This document shows positions 18,577 through 25,761 of a stretch of 64,000 nt of DNA, one piece after another. Source of the stretch: Actinomycetes bacterium (lineage in GTDB: Bacteria > Actinomycetota > Acidimicrobiia > Acidimicrobiales > RAAP-2); contig JAJZDI010000002.1 in the NCBI GenBank assembly GCA_021806045.1, forward strand, positions 1 through 64,000. The letters run 5' to 3'. The notes beneath the pieces are model-generated. The model did no database searches. It saw nothing but the letters and a program-made list of their open reading frames with translations, and was not told where the DNA came from. The stretch's first letter is position 1. The number at the start of each line of letters is the position of its first letter. The position numbers and the translations under genes were made by a program.

Positions 18577-18777
18577 ATGTCGAGGCGAGACCGCAAGCGG
18601 GCCCACAAGCAGAAGCACCAACGGGCAGCGCCTGGAGGTGGCCGAGTCACCCCGACCTCGCCCAGGCGGCGCGACGGTGGTGCGCCGGATCGGGGGTTCG
18701 AGGTACCGCCCCACACGGGAACGCGAGGAGCCGGCAACCGCCGAGTGACCCTGCCGCCTGACCGGCCGCCCAGCTAG
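18577..18777 (+). CDS. Short basic protein, or N-terminus of an amber-interrupted DUF2786 gene
   Basis: A 66-residue frame starting MSRRDRKRAHKQKHQ, very rich in Arg, Lys, Pro and Gly, with no fold I recognise. It ends in TAG (18775-18777), but the same frame continues without further stop through the DUF2786 gene to 20022, and the residues directly after the TAG already look coding (LRSLWQAAVHGRATGDEALF). Together with the leaderless-type TACGGT before the ATG this suggests that 18577-20022 was, or is, one gene of 482 codons. Alternatives: a nonsense mutation, a sequencing error, or two genuine genes. Confidence 0.4.
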   Translation: MSRRDRKRAHKQKHQRAAPGGGRVTPTSPRRRDGGAPDRGFEVPPHTGTRGAGNRRVTLPPDRPPS

Positions 18778-18864
18778 GAGCGAGATCTCCTCCCGCTGCG
18801 GAGCCTGTGGCAGGCGGCGGTCCACGGCCGGGCCACGGGAGACGAGGCCCTCTTCGAAGGGGCG

Positions 18865-20022
18865 GTGGACGGCGTGGTCATCCACCTCGCCGAACCAGGT
18901 GGTCGGCAGGCGGTCGATCGGGTGCTGGCAGCGGAGCTGGTGGCGCTCATCGCCGCGGCATGGACGTACGGATGGCAGCCGTCCGACCTGATCAGGGTGG
19001 CGGCGCGGCGGTGCTCCGGACCGGAGCGGCAGGTGCTCGCGGCCGCCATCGCCGTCGAATCCCGTGCCTACGCGCCCGCCTCCGTCGATCCAACCTGGGC
19101 CGACCAGGTGCGGGGGATCGTTGACGAGGTGGCCCCCACCGGCAGTACGGCGATCGATCTCGAAGGTGCAGCATGGGTCACCTCGCATGGATCGGGCTCC
19201 CGTGACTCGATCAGGGTCGCGCTGTCGACCGCCGGGTTCCTGGCCACGCTTCCACGCCTGCCCATCCTGTGCCGGCTCCCGGGGCACGGCTCCTCGCGCG
19301 GATCGGCGGCGCACCACGTCGATGAAGGTGTGCTGCGGCGGGTGCGGGGGCTGCTGGCCAAGGCGGAGGCGACGCCATTCGAGGAGGAGGCCGCCGCCTT
19401 CACAGCCAAGGCACAGGACCTCATGTCGCGCCATGCCATCGATCGGGTGGCGCTGGCCGAGGACGGGGTCCGCGACGAGGTGCCGGGCGGCGTCCGGCTG
19501 GGGGTCGACGATCCCTACGCCGAATCGAAGGCCATGCTGCTGGCGGAGGTGGCGGACGCCAACCGGTGCCGTGCCGTGTGGTCGAAGGAGTTCGGCTTCA
19601 GTACCGTCTTCGGGTTCGCCGACGACCTCGACTCGGTCGAGCTGCTCTATACGTCGCTGCTGGTACAGGCCACGACGTCGATGACCGCCCACGGCCGCCG
19701 CTCCACAGCCGCCGGGCGTTCTCGGACCCGTTCCTTCCGCAAGTCCTTCCTCCTCTCGTTCGCCACCCGCATCGGGCACCGGTTGCGCGACGCCTCGGAT
19801 GCGGCCGTGGGGGAGGCGGTCGGCCGTCACGGGCGCTCGCTGCTTCCCGTGCTGGCCGACCGGAGGGCGTCGGTGTCGGATGCGCTGGAGGCGGCCTTCC
19901 CGAACATGACGTTCGTCAGGCCGTCCAACGCAACCGATGCTGAGGGCTGGGCCGCGGGCAGGGCGGCGGCCGACCTGGCCGCGCTGTGGGGTGCCGACGA
20001 GGTGGGTCAGGCAGGCCGCTGA
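18865..20022 (+). CDS. DUF2786 domain-containing protein
   Basis: Protein of 385 residues from the GTG at 18865. It carries a DUF2786 helix pair at about residues 155-190 (RVRGLLAKAEATPFEEEAAAFTAKAQDLMSRH), a domain common in actinobacteria and phages and of unknown function, followed by a region with conserved-looking KSFLLSFATRIGHRL, as in the relatives I remember. Sequence upstream of 18865 in the same frame, back to the TAG at 18775, reads as plausible protein, so the annotated start is a minimum. The end converges on the SnoaL-like gene, with 22 bases between containing a CCGGCGCCGG palindrome. It may depend on read-through of the amber codon or on an internal start. Confidence 0.65.
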   Translation: MDGVVIHLAEPGGRQAVDRVLAAELVALIAAAWTYGWQPSDLIRVAARRCSGPERQVLAAAIAVESRAYAPASVDPTWADQVRGIVDEVAPTGSTAIDLEGAAWVTSHGSGSRDSIRVALSTAGFLATLPRLPILCRLPGHGSSRGSAAHHVDEGVLRRVRGLLAKAEATPFEEEAAAFTAKAQDLMSRHAIDRVALAEDGVRDEVPGGVRLGVDDPYAESKAMLLAEVADANRCRAVWSKEFGFSTVFGFADDLDSVELLYTSLLVQATTSMTAHGRRSTAAGRSRTRSFRKSFLLSFATRIGHRLRDASDAAVGEAVGRHGRSLLPVLADRRASVSDALEAAFPNMTFVRPSNATDAEGWAAGRAAADLAALWGADEVGQAGR

Positions 20023-20044
20023 TGAGCCGGCGCCGGTGCGCCCG

Positions 20045-20455
20045 TCAGCTCACGGCGACGTCGGCGTCGTCCCAGTAGGCGTGCACGGAGCGGATGAGGC
20101 CGCCGGGCTCGAAGGTGAAGACCTCGATCCCGGCGATGGTGGTGACGGCGCCGTCGAGGTCGATCTCGATGCGGAAGTCGATGGCGGCGTGGTCCGCGCA
20201 CGTGTGTACCCGTTCGGCCGTGAAGGTCCAGGCCCGGCTGGCGCCGATCGACGCGGCGAAGAAGGCGCGGATGGCGTCGCGGCCGACGTTGGGCGGCGCT
20301 GAAGCCGGGTCGGCCTGGAGGGCGTCCTCGGCGAACAGCGCGGCCAGGGCATCGGGGTCACGGCCGTTGACGGCGGCCACGTAGCCCTCCACCCGGGCGC
20401 GCAGTTCGGCGGGGGAGGGAGAGGGGGTAGGGGCGGGGGCGCCGCTCACCGTCAT
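20045..20455 (-). CDS. SnoaL-like / NTF2-fold protein
   Basis: Small protein of 136 residues with the cone-shaped NTF2/SnoaL pattern: an initial helix (LRARVEGYVAAVNGRDPDAL), AALFAEDA, a helix around residue 65 (RDAIRAFFAA) and C-terminal strands ending VFTFEPGGLIRSVHAYWD, which is typical of the ketosteroid-isomerase-like family. Such proteins act as isomerases, cyclases or ligand carriers. Its ATG overlaps the stop of the InhA-like enoyl reductase (ATGA), so the two are translated together, which suggests a role connected to fatty-acid or lipid metabolism; this is inference only. Confidence 0.7.
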   Translation of the reverse strand: MTVSGAPAPTPSPSPAELRARVEGYVAAVNGRDPDALAALFAEDALQADPASAPPNVGRDAIRAFFAASIGASRAWTFTAERVHTCADHAAIDFRIEIDLDGAVTTIAGIEVFTFEPGGLIRSVHAYWDDADVAVS

Positions 20456-21234
20456 GCACCCATGGCGTGCACGCCGCCGTCGACGTGGACCATCTCGCCG
20501 GTGGTCATGGGGAAGAGGTCCGAGAGCAGGGCGACGCACGCCCGGGCCACCACCTCCGCGTCGGTCACGTCCCAGCCGAGGGGGGCACGCTGCGCCCACG
20601 TGTCCTCGAAGGCGGCGAAGCCGGGGATCGACTTGGCCGCCATCGTCTTCACCGGACCGGCCGCCACCAGGTTCACCCGGACCCGGTCAGGGCCGAGATC
20701 CCGGGCCAGGTAGCGGGCCAGCGACTCCAGGGCCGCCTTGGCCACCCCCATCCAGTCGTAGGCGGGCCACGCCACCGTTGCGTCGAAGTCGAGCCCCACC
20801 ACCGACGCGCCGCCGCTCGTGCCCGCGGCCACCAGCAGGGGGCGGAATGCAGCGACCAGTGCCTTGAGCGAGTACGCGGAGACGTGGACGGCCTCGGCGA
20901 CGTCTTCCCAGCCGGCGGCGAAGATGTCCCCACCCAGGCAGGCGGGCGGTGCGAACCCGATGGCGTGGAGGATGCCGTCGAGGCGGTCCCACCGGCCGGC
21001 GAGGGCGGCGGCCGCCTCTTCCAACTGGTCGGGCCGGGTCACGTCGATCTCGAGCACGTCCACCTCGCCGGGCAGCTTGCGAGCGGTGCGCCGGGTGAGG
21101 GAGAGCCCCCGCCCGGCGCCCGACAGCACCACCTCCGCGCCCTCGGCCTGGGCCAGGCGGGCCACTGAGAAGGCCAGTGAGGCGTCGGTCAACACCCCGG
21201 TCACGAGGATCCGCTTTCCGTCGAGGAGGGCCAT
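20452..21234 (-). CDS. fabI: Enoyl-[acyl-carrier-protein] reductase, InhA-like
   Basis: NADH-dependent enoyl-ACP reductase of 260 residues, the last step of each fatty-acid elongation cycle. It follows mycobacterial InhA closely: GVLTDASLAF at the cofactor site, catalytic Tyr159 and Lys166 in PAYDWMGVAK, NLVAAGPVKT in the substrate-binding segment, QRAPLGWDVTDA, and a C-terminal TTGEMVHVDGG. InhA has Ser94 in HSIGF; here the position is Ala91 (HAIGF), the same change as the known isoniazid-resistance substitution. A GAGG-type site precedes the ATG. The downstream SnoaL-like gene overlaps by four bases. Length matches the family. Confidence 0.93.
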   Translation of the reverse strand: MALLDGKRILVTGVLTDASLAFSVARLAQAEGAEVVLSGAGRGLSLTRRTARKLPGEVDVLEIDVTRPDQLEEAAAALAGRWDRLDGILHAIGFAPPACLGGDIFAAGWEDVAEAVHVSAYSLKALVAAFRPLLVAAGTSGGASVVGLDFDATVAWPAYDWMGVAKAALESLARYLARDLGPDRVRVNLVAAGPVKTMAAKSIPGFAAFEDTWAQRAPLGWDVTDAEVVARACVALLSDLFPMTTGEMVHVDGGVHAMGA

Positions 21235-21319
21235 GAGGGGGTCAGGTTACCGCCCGCCGCGGGGCCGGCGTCGCTGGCGCGGTTGGCGGGACCGGCCCGC
21301 CGCCATGTAAGTAGGTGCC

Positions 21320-21982
21320 ATGGACATCGGGATCATCGGTGGCACGGGACCGGCCGGCCGGGGCCTGGCCCTTCGGGCGGCCATGGTGGGCATGTCGGTC
21401 GTCATCGGCTCCCGCCAGGCCGAACGGGCGTCCGAGGTGGCAGCCGACGTGGCGTCGAGGACGGGTGCGGGGGCCGGCGCGATCACCGGCGCGGCCAACG
21501 AGGACGTCTGCGGGGCGGACCTGGTGGTGGTGGCGACCCCGTGGGAGGGGACGATCGCCACCGTGTCACCCCTCGCCGAGGCGCTGTCCGGCCGGGTGGT
21601 GGTGTCGATGGTGAACGCGCTGGCGAAGGAGGGACGGTCCTTCCTGGCCCTGGTCCCGCCCCGGGGGTCGATGGCGGGGGCCGTCCAGGCGGCGCTGCCC
21701 TCCTCGCTGGTCTCTGCCGCCTTCCACCACCTGCCGGCATCGCAGATGGAGCGCCCCGAGGCCGCCGTCGAGGCCGACGTCCTGGTGTGCTCGGACCACC
21801 CGGCGGCCACCGCGGCCACCATCGCCCTCGTCGACCGGATCGGCGGCCTGCGGGGCGTGGACGCCGGGGACCTGGCCCAGGCGGCGGCCATCGAGGCCTT
21901 CACGGCCGTCCTCATCACCGTGAACATCCGCAACCGGGCACACGCCGCCATCCGCCTCACCGGTATGGGCGGCGGCCGGTGA
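21320..21982 (+). CDS. npdG: F420-dependent NADP reductase-like protein (NpdG family)
   Basis: Protein of 220 residues that should exchange hydride between coenzyme F420 and NADP. The N-terminus has the Rossmann motif IGIIGGTGPAGRGLALR with SRQAERA as the NADP-phosphate contact; VVVATPWEGT and VVSMVNALA follow the family pattern, and the C-terminus has the helical GVDAGDLAQAAAIEAFTAVL region. Length fits NpdG (about 220). It is divergent from fabI, with 85 bases between. Its presence implies F420 use, in line with an actinobacterial host. A related reductase acting on another F420-linked substrate cannot be excluded. Confidence 0.85.
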   Translation: MDIGIIGGTGPAGRGLALRAAMVGMSVVIGSRQAERASEVAADVASRTGAGAGAITGAANEDVCGADLVVVATPWEGTIATVSPLAEALSGRVVVSMVNALAKEGRSFLALVPPRGSMAGAVQAALPSSLVSAAFHHLPASQMERPEAAVEADVLVCSDHPAATAATIALVDRIGGLRGVDAGDLAQAAAIEAFTAVLITVNIRNRAHAAIRLTGMGGGR

Positions 21983-22019
21983 CGTCCGCCACCGCTCCGC
22001 AGGGTGCGACCATCCGGTG

Positions 22020-23147
22020 ATGCACCTCTACGACACGGCCCGCCGGGAGGTCGTCCCCTTCGAGCCGGGCGAGCGGGTCACCCTCTACACGTGCGGGATC
22101 ACCCCGTACGACGCGGCGCACCTGGGGCACGCGGCCGTCTACCTGACCTTCGACATCCTCCAGCGCCGCCTCCGCGATCTGGGCCACGCCACCTCGTGCG
22201 TGCGCAACGTGACCGACGTCGACGACGACATCCTGCGCAAGGCCCGCCAGCTCGGCGTGCACTACCTCGACCTGGCCGCCGAGGAGATGGCCCGGTTCGA
22301 CACCGACATGCGGGCGCTCGGGCTGCTCACCCCGCACGCCGAGCCCCGGGCGACGTCGGCCATTCCCGACATCCTCACCCTCATCGGCAAGGCGCTCGAG
22401 CTGGGCCATGCCTACGAATCGGGAGGTGCCGTCTACTTCGACGTGTCGACCTTCGAGCGGTTCGGGCGGCTGAGCGGACTGGACCGGGCCCGCATGCTGG
22501 AGCTGGCCGCCGAGCACGGGGGCAATCCGGACGATCCGGCCAAGGCCGACCCCCTCGACTTCGTGCTGTGGCAGCCGTCCCTCCCCGACGAGCCGGCCTG
22601 GGAGTCGCGCTGGGGCCCGGGCCGGCCGGGCTGGCACATCGAGTGCTCGGCGCTGGCCATGCGCGAGCTGGGTCAGACCATCGACATCCACGGGGGTGGC
22701 CGCGACCTGCTCTTCCCCCACCACGAGTGCGAGACGGCCCAGTCCGAGTCGGTCACCGGCGTGCCGTTCGTGCGCCACTGGGTCCACGTCGGCCTGGTCG
22801 GGCTGGGGGGGACGAAGATGTCGAAGTCGCTCGGCAACCTGGTCTTCGTGGCCGACCTGCGGGCAGAGCACGAACCGGCGGCCATCCGGTTGGCCCTCCT
22901 GGCCCACCACTACCGGCACGACTGGGAGTGGGCCGACGAGTCCCTGGCCACCGCCGAGGCGCGCCTGGCCGCGTGGCGTGCCGCACCGGTGGGCGCTGCC
23001 GGCGAGGGCGACCCCGCCCTCGACGAGGTGCGTGCCAAGGTCGACGACGATCTGGACACCCCCGGCGCGCTGGCCGCCATCGACGCCCACGCCCGTGCCG
23101 GTCGTCCGGTGGCACGGGCCGCTGCGCTGCTCGGTATTACCCTGTAG
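22020..23147 (+). CDS. mshC: Mycothiol ligase MshC (L-cysteine:GlcN-Ins ligase)
   Basis: Class-I synthetase-like ligase of 375 residues that activates cysteine with ATP and joins it to glucosaminyl-inositol in mycothiol synthesis. It looks like CysRS but has the MshC form of the first motif, YTCGITPYDAAHLGH (Cys25), instead of the CysRS CGPTVYD; NVTDVDDDI, RPGWHIECSAL (Cys209), FPHHE (His234) and KMSKS (266-270) complete the active site. It lacks the C-terminal anticodon-binding part of CysRS. MshC is usually about 410 residues, so this is a short member. I start at ATG 22020; a GTG one codon earlier is equally possible. It is followed by thrS after 91 bases. Confidence 0.85.
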   Translation: MHLYDTARREVVPFEPGERVTLYTCGITPYDAAHLGHAAVYLTFDILQRRLRDLGHATSCVRNVTDVDDDILRKARQLGVHYLDLAAEEMARFDTDMRALGLLTPHAEPRATSAIPDILTLIGKALELGHAYESGGAVYFDVSTFERFGRLSGLDRARMLELAAEHGGNPDDPAKADPLDFVLWQPSLPDEPAWESRWGPGRPGWHIECSALAMRELGQTIDIHGGGRDLLFPHHECETAQSESVTGVPFVRHWVHVGLVGLGGTKMSKSLGNLVFVADLRAEHEPAAIRLALLAHHYRHDWEWADESLATAEARLAAWRAAPVGAAGEGDPALDEVRAKVDDDLDTPGALAAIDAHARAGRPVARAAALLGITL

Positions 23148-23238
23148 TCCTCGCGCCGACCGGGCTGTCGTCCGGTCGTCGCAGCGAGCGACCCATCCCC
23201 TCCGACCAGCGACCCCCGACCAGCGAAAGGCCCCGCTC

Positions 23239-25215
23239 ATGCCCGGCGTCACCGTGCGACTTCCCGATGGATCGACCCGAGAGGTCGAGCCCGGGACGAC
23301 TGCCGGCCAGCTGGCGGCCCAGATCGGCAGGGGGCTGGCCCGCGACGCGGTGGCCGCGGTGGTCGGCGGAGCGCAGGTCGACCTGGGCCGGGAGCTGCCC
23401 GACGGTGCCGACGTGGCCATCGTCACCGCCGGCACCGACGCCGGCCGCGCCGTGCTGCGCCATTCGACCGCCCACGTCCTTGCCCAGGCCGTGCTGCGGC
23501 TGTGGCCGGGCGCCCACTTCGCCATCGGGCCCTCGACCGATGACGGCTTCTACTACGACTTCGAGCTGCCCGGCGGGGCGCACTTCTCCGACGACGACCT
23601 CGGGCGCATCGAGGCCACCATGCGGGAGATCGTGGCCGAGGACCAGCCGTTCGTCCGCCACGAGCACCCCATCGCCGACGGCCTGGCCATCTTCGCCGAC
23701 CAGCCCTTCAAGCGGGAGATCATCGAGGCGGTGGCGGCCGGGGCCGACGAGGAGGACGCCGCCGGCGGCGCGGTGGTGTCGACCTACGAGAACGGTCCTG
23801 GCTTCACCGACCTGTGCCGGGGCCCCCACGTCCCCTCCACCGGCCGCCTGGGCCACTTCGCCCTCATGCGGGTGGCCGGGGCGTACTGGCGGGGCGACGA
23901 GAAGCGCCCGCAGCTGCAGCGCATCTACGGCACCGCCTGGGAGTCGGCCGACGCGCTGGCCGCCCACCTCCACCGGCTGGAGGAGGCCGAGCGCCGCGAC
24001 CACCGCAAGCTGGGTGCCGAGCTGGACCTGTTCTCGTTCCCCGAGGAGATCGGGTCCGGCCTGGCCGTCTTCCACCCCAGGGGCGGCACCGTCCGCCGCC
24101 TGCTCGAGGAGTACTCGCGGCAGCGCCACGTGGAGGCGGGCTACGAGTTCGTGTACTCCCCCCACGTGACGAAGGAGGAGCTCTTCCTCGAGTCGGGCCA
24201 CCTCGACTGGTTCGCGGACGGCATGTTCCCGCCCATGGAGCTCGACGAGGGCCACCGCTACTACGTCAAGCCGATGAACTGCCCGTTCCACATCCTCATC
24301 TACCGGAGCAGGCAGCGCTCCTACCGAGAGCTCCCCATGCGGCTGTTCGAGTTCGGCACCGTCTACCGCTACGAGAAGTCCGGCGTGGTCCACGGCCTCA
24401 CCCGGGTGCGGGGGATGACCCAGGACGACGCCCACATCTTCTGCACCCCCGACCAGATGGCCGGCGAGCTGCAGACCACCCTCGCCTTCGTTCTCGACCT
24501 GCTGGCCGACTACGGCCTGGACGACTTCTACCTCGAGTTGTCCACCCGCCCGCCGGGCAAGGCGGTCGGCACCGACGAGGAGTGGGAGACGGCCACCGAG
24601 GCCCTGGCCGGCGTGGCCCGCTCGCTCGAGCTGGACCTGGTGATCGACGAGGGTGGCGGCGCATTCTACGGCCCGAAGATCTCCGTCCAGGCCAAGGATG
24701 CCATCGGGCGGACCCACCAGATGTCGACCATCCAGCTCGACTTCCAGCTGCCCCAGCGCTTCGGGCTGGAGTTCATCGGCAGTGACAACGCTCGCCACCG
24801 GCCGGTCATGATCCACCGCGCCCTGTTCGGGACGGTGGAGCGCTTCATGGCCATCCTCATCGAGCACTACGCGGGGGCGCTCCCCACCTGGCTGGCCCCC
24901 GAACAGGTGCGGGTGCTGCCGGTGCGGGACGACCACGGCGATTACGCCGCCTCCGTCCTCGGCGTGCTCGAGGGCGCCGGCGTGCGGGCGTCGGTCGAGG
25001 CGGCCGACGAGCCCCTCGGCGCCCGCATCCGGCGAGCCAAGCTGGGCAAGCTCCCCTACATCCTGGTGGTGGGGGACGAGGACGTGGCCGCCCGCACCGT
25101 CGGCGTGAACCGGCGGGGGGCCGAGCGGCCCGAGCGCGGTGTGGCCCTCGACGCCTTCGTGGCCGGGCTCACCGAGGAGATCCAGTCCCGCCGGCTCCCG
25201 GAGGACGCCCCGTGA
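23239..25215 (+). CDS. thrS: Threonine--tRNA ligase
   Basis: Class-II threonyl-tRNA synthetase, 658 residues. Domains in order: TGS (1-62), editing domain with HSTAHVLAQAV and CRGPHVPSTG, catalytic core with the zinc site beginning KPMNCPFH, motif 2 FGTVYRYEKSGVVHGLTRVRGMTQDDAH and motif 3 near RPVMIHRALFGTVERF, then the anticodon-binding domain (about 555-658). A GAAAGG ribosome site lies eight bases before ATG 23239. The 91-base gap after mshC is too short for a T-box. The HIT gene overlaps its stop by GTGA. Confidence 0.96.
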   Translation: MPGVTVRLPDGSTREVEPGTTAGQLAAQIGRGLARDAVAAVVGGAQVDLGRELPDGADVAIVTAGTDAGRAVLRHSTAHVLAQAVLRLWPGAHFAIGPSTDDGFYYDFELPGGAHFSDDDLGRIEATMREIVAEDQPFVRHEHPIADGLAIFADQPFKREIIEAVAAGADEEDAAGGAVVSTYENGPGFTDLCRGPHVPSTGRLGHFALMRVAGAYWRGDEKRPQLQRIYGTAWESADALAAHLHRLEEAERRDHRKLGAELDLFSFPEEIGSGLAVFHPRGGTVRRLLEEYSRQRHVEAGYEFVYSPHVTKEELFLESGHLDWFADGMFPPMELDEGHRYYVKPMNCPFHILIYRSRQRSYRELPMRLFEFGTVYRYEKSGVVHGLTRVRGMTQDDAHIFCTPDQMAGELQTTLAFVLDLLADYGLDDFYLELSTRPPGKAVGTDEEWETATEALAGVARSLELDLVIDEGGGAFYGPKISVQAKDAIGRTHQMSTIQLDFQLPQRFGLEFIGSDNARHRPVMIHRALFGTVERFMAILIEHYAGALPTWLAPEQVRVLPVRDDHGDYAASVLGVLEGAGVRASVEAADEPLGARIRRAKLGKLPYILVVGDEDVAARTVGVNRRGAERPERGVALDAFVAGLTEEIQSRRLPEDAP

Positions 25216-25736
25216 GCCTCGAGCACCTGTGGGCGGGGTGGCGCACGGCGTACGTGACGGGGGCGACGGACGGCGGGGCGGGCGGCCCGTCGCCCGACAC
25301 GCCGGAAGGATGCGTGTTCTGCCGGCTGGCCGCCAGCGGCCCGCCGGCTCCCGAAAGCGGGGTCCTGTGGCGGGGCGAGACGATCTTCGGGGTGCTGAAC
25401 GCCTACCCGTACACGAGCGGGCACTTCATGGTGGTGCCCGTGCGCCACGTCGGGGCCCTCGACGAGCTGACCGACGCCGAGGCGGCCGAGCTGTGGGGGG
25501 CCCTCCGGGCGGGCGTGGCGGCCCTCGAGGCCACCTACCGGCCCGAGGGGATCAACCTGGGCGCCAACCTGGGCCGGGCGGCCGGGGCGGGCATCCCCCG
25601 CCACCTGCACCTGCACGCGGTGCCACGGTGGTCGGGGGACACGAACTTCATGACGTCGGTGGCCGGGGCCCGGGTGCTGCCCGAGAGCCTGGAGGACACC
25701 TGGCACCGATTGGTGCCGGCCTGGCCGGCCGGCTGA
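25212..25736 (+). CDS. HIT family nucleotide-binding protein (AP4A phosphorylase/hydrolase-like)
   Basis: Protein of 174 residues with the histidine triad HLHLHAVPRW (His131, 133, 135), where the central region forms the nucleotidylated intermediate. A CVFC pair (Cys34, Cys37) suggests the zinc site seen in many HIT proteins, and NAYPYTSGHFMVVPVRHV is the family nucleotide-binding stretch. In mycobacteria the gene between thrS and pgsA is an Ap4A-cleaving HIT protein; the same position here supports that activity. GTG start shared with the thrS stop. A GCCCC/GGGGC hairpin (25747-25759) lies between its stop and that of the opposed EF-G-like gene. Confidence 0.88.
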   Translation: MSLEHLWAGWRTAYVTGATDGGAGGPSPDTPEGCVFCRLAASGPPAPESGVLWRGETIFGVLNAYPYTSGHFMVVPVRHVGALDELTDAEAAELWGALRAGVAALEATYRPEGINLGANLGRAAGAGIPRHLHLHAVPRWSGDTNFMTSVAGARVLPESLEDTWHRLVPAWPAG

Positions 25737-25761
25737 GGGCGGCGGTGCCCCTGCGGGGCGC

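Noticed and set aside
22020-23147. Cysteinyl-tRNA synthetase
   Set aside because: First motif is CGITPYD rather than CGPTVYD and the C-terminal tRNA-binding part is missing, so mshC is preferred.
23148-23238. T-box or riboswitch upstream of thrS
   Set aside because: Only 91 bases, no specifier hairpin or T-box sequence and no terminator.
25747-25759. Bidirectional terminator between the HIT and EF-G-like genes
   Set aside because: A GCCCC/GGGGC hairpin exists, but the stem is 5 bp with a 3-base loop and no T-run; such short stems arise often by chance at this GC content.
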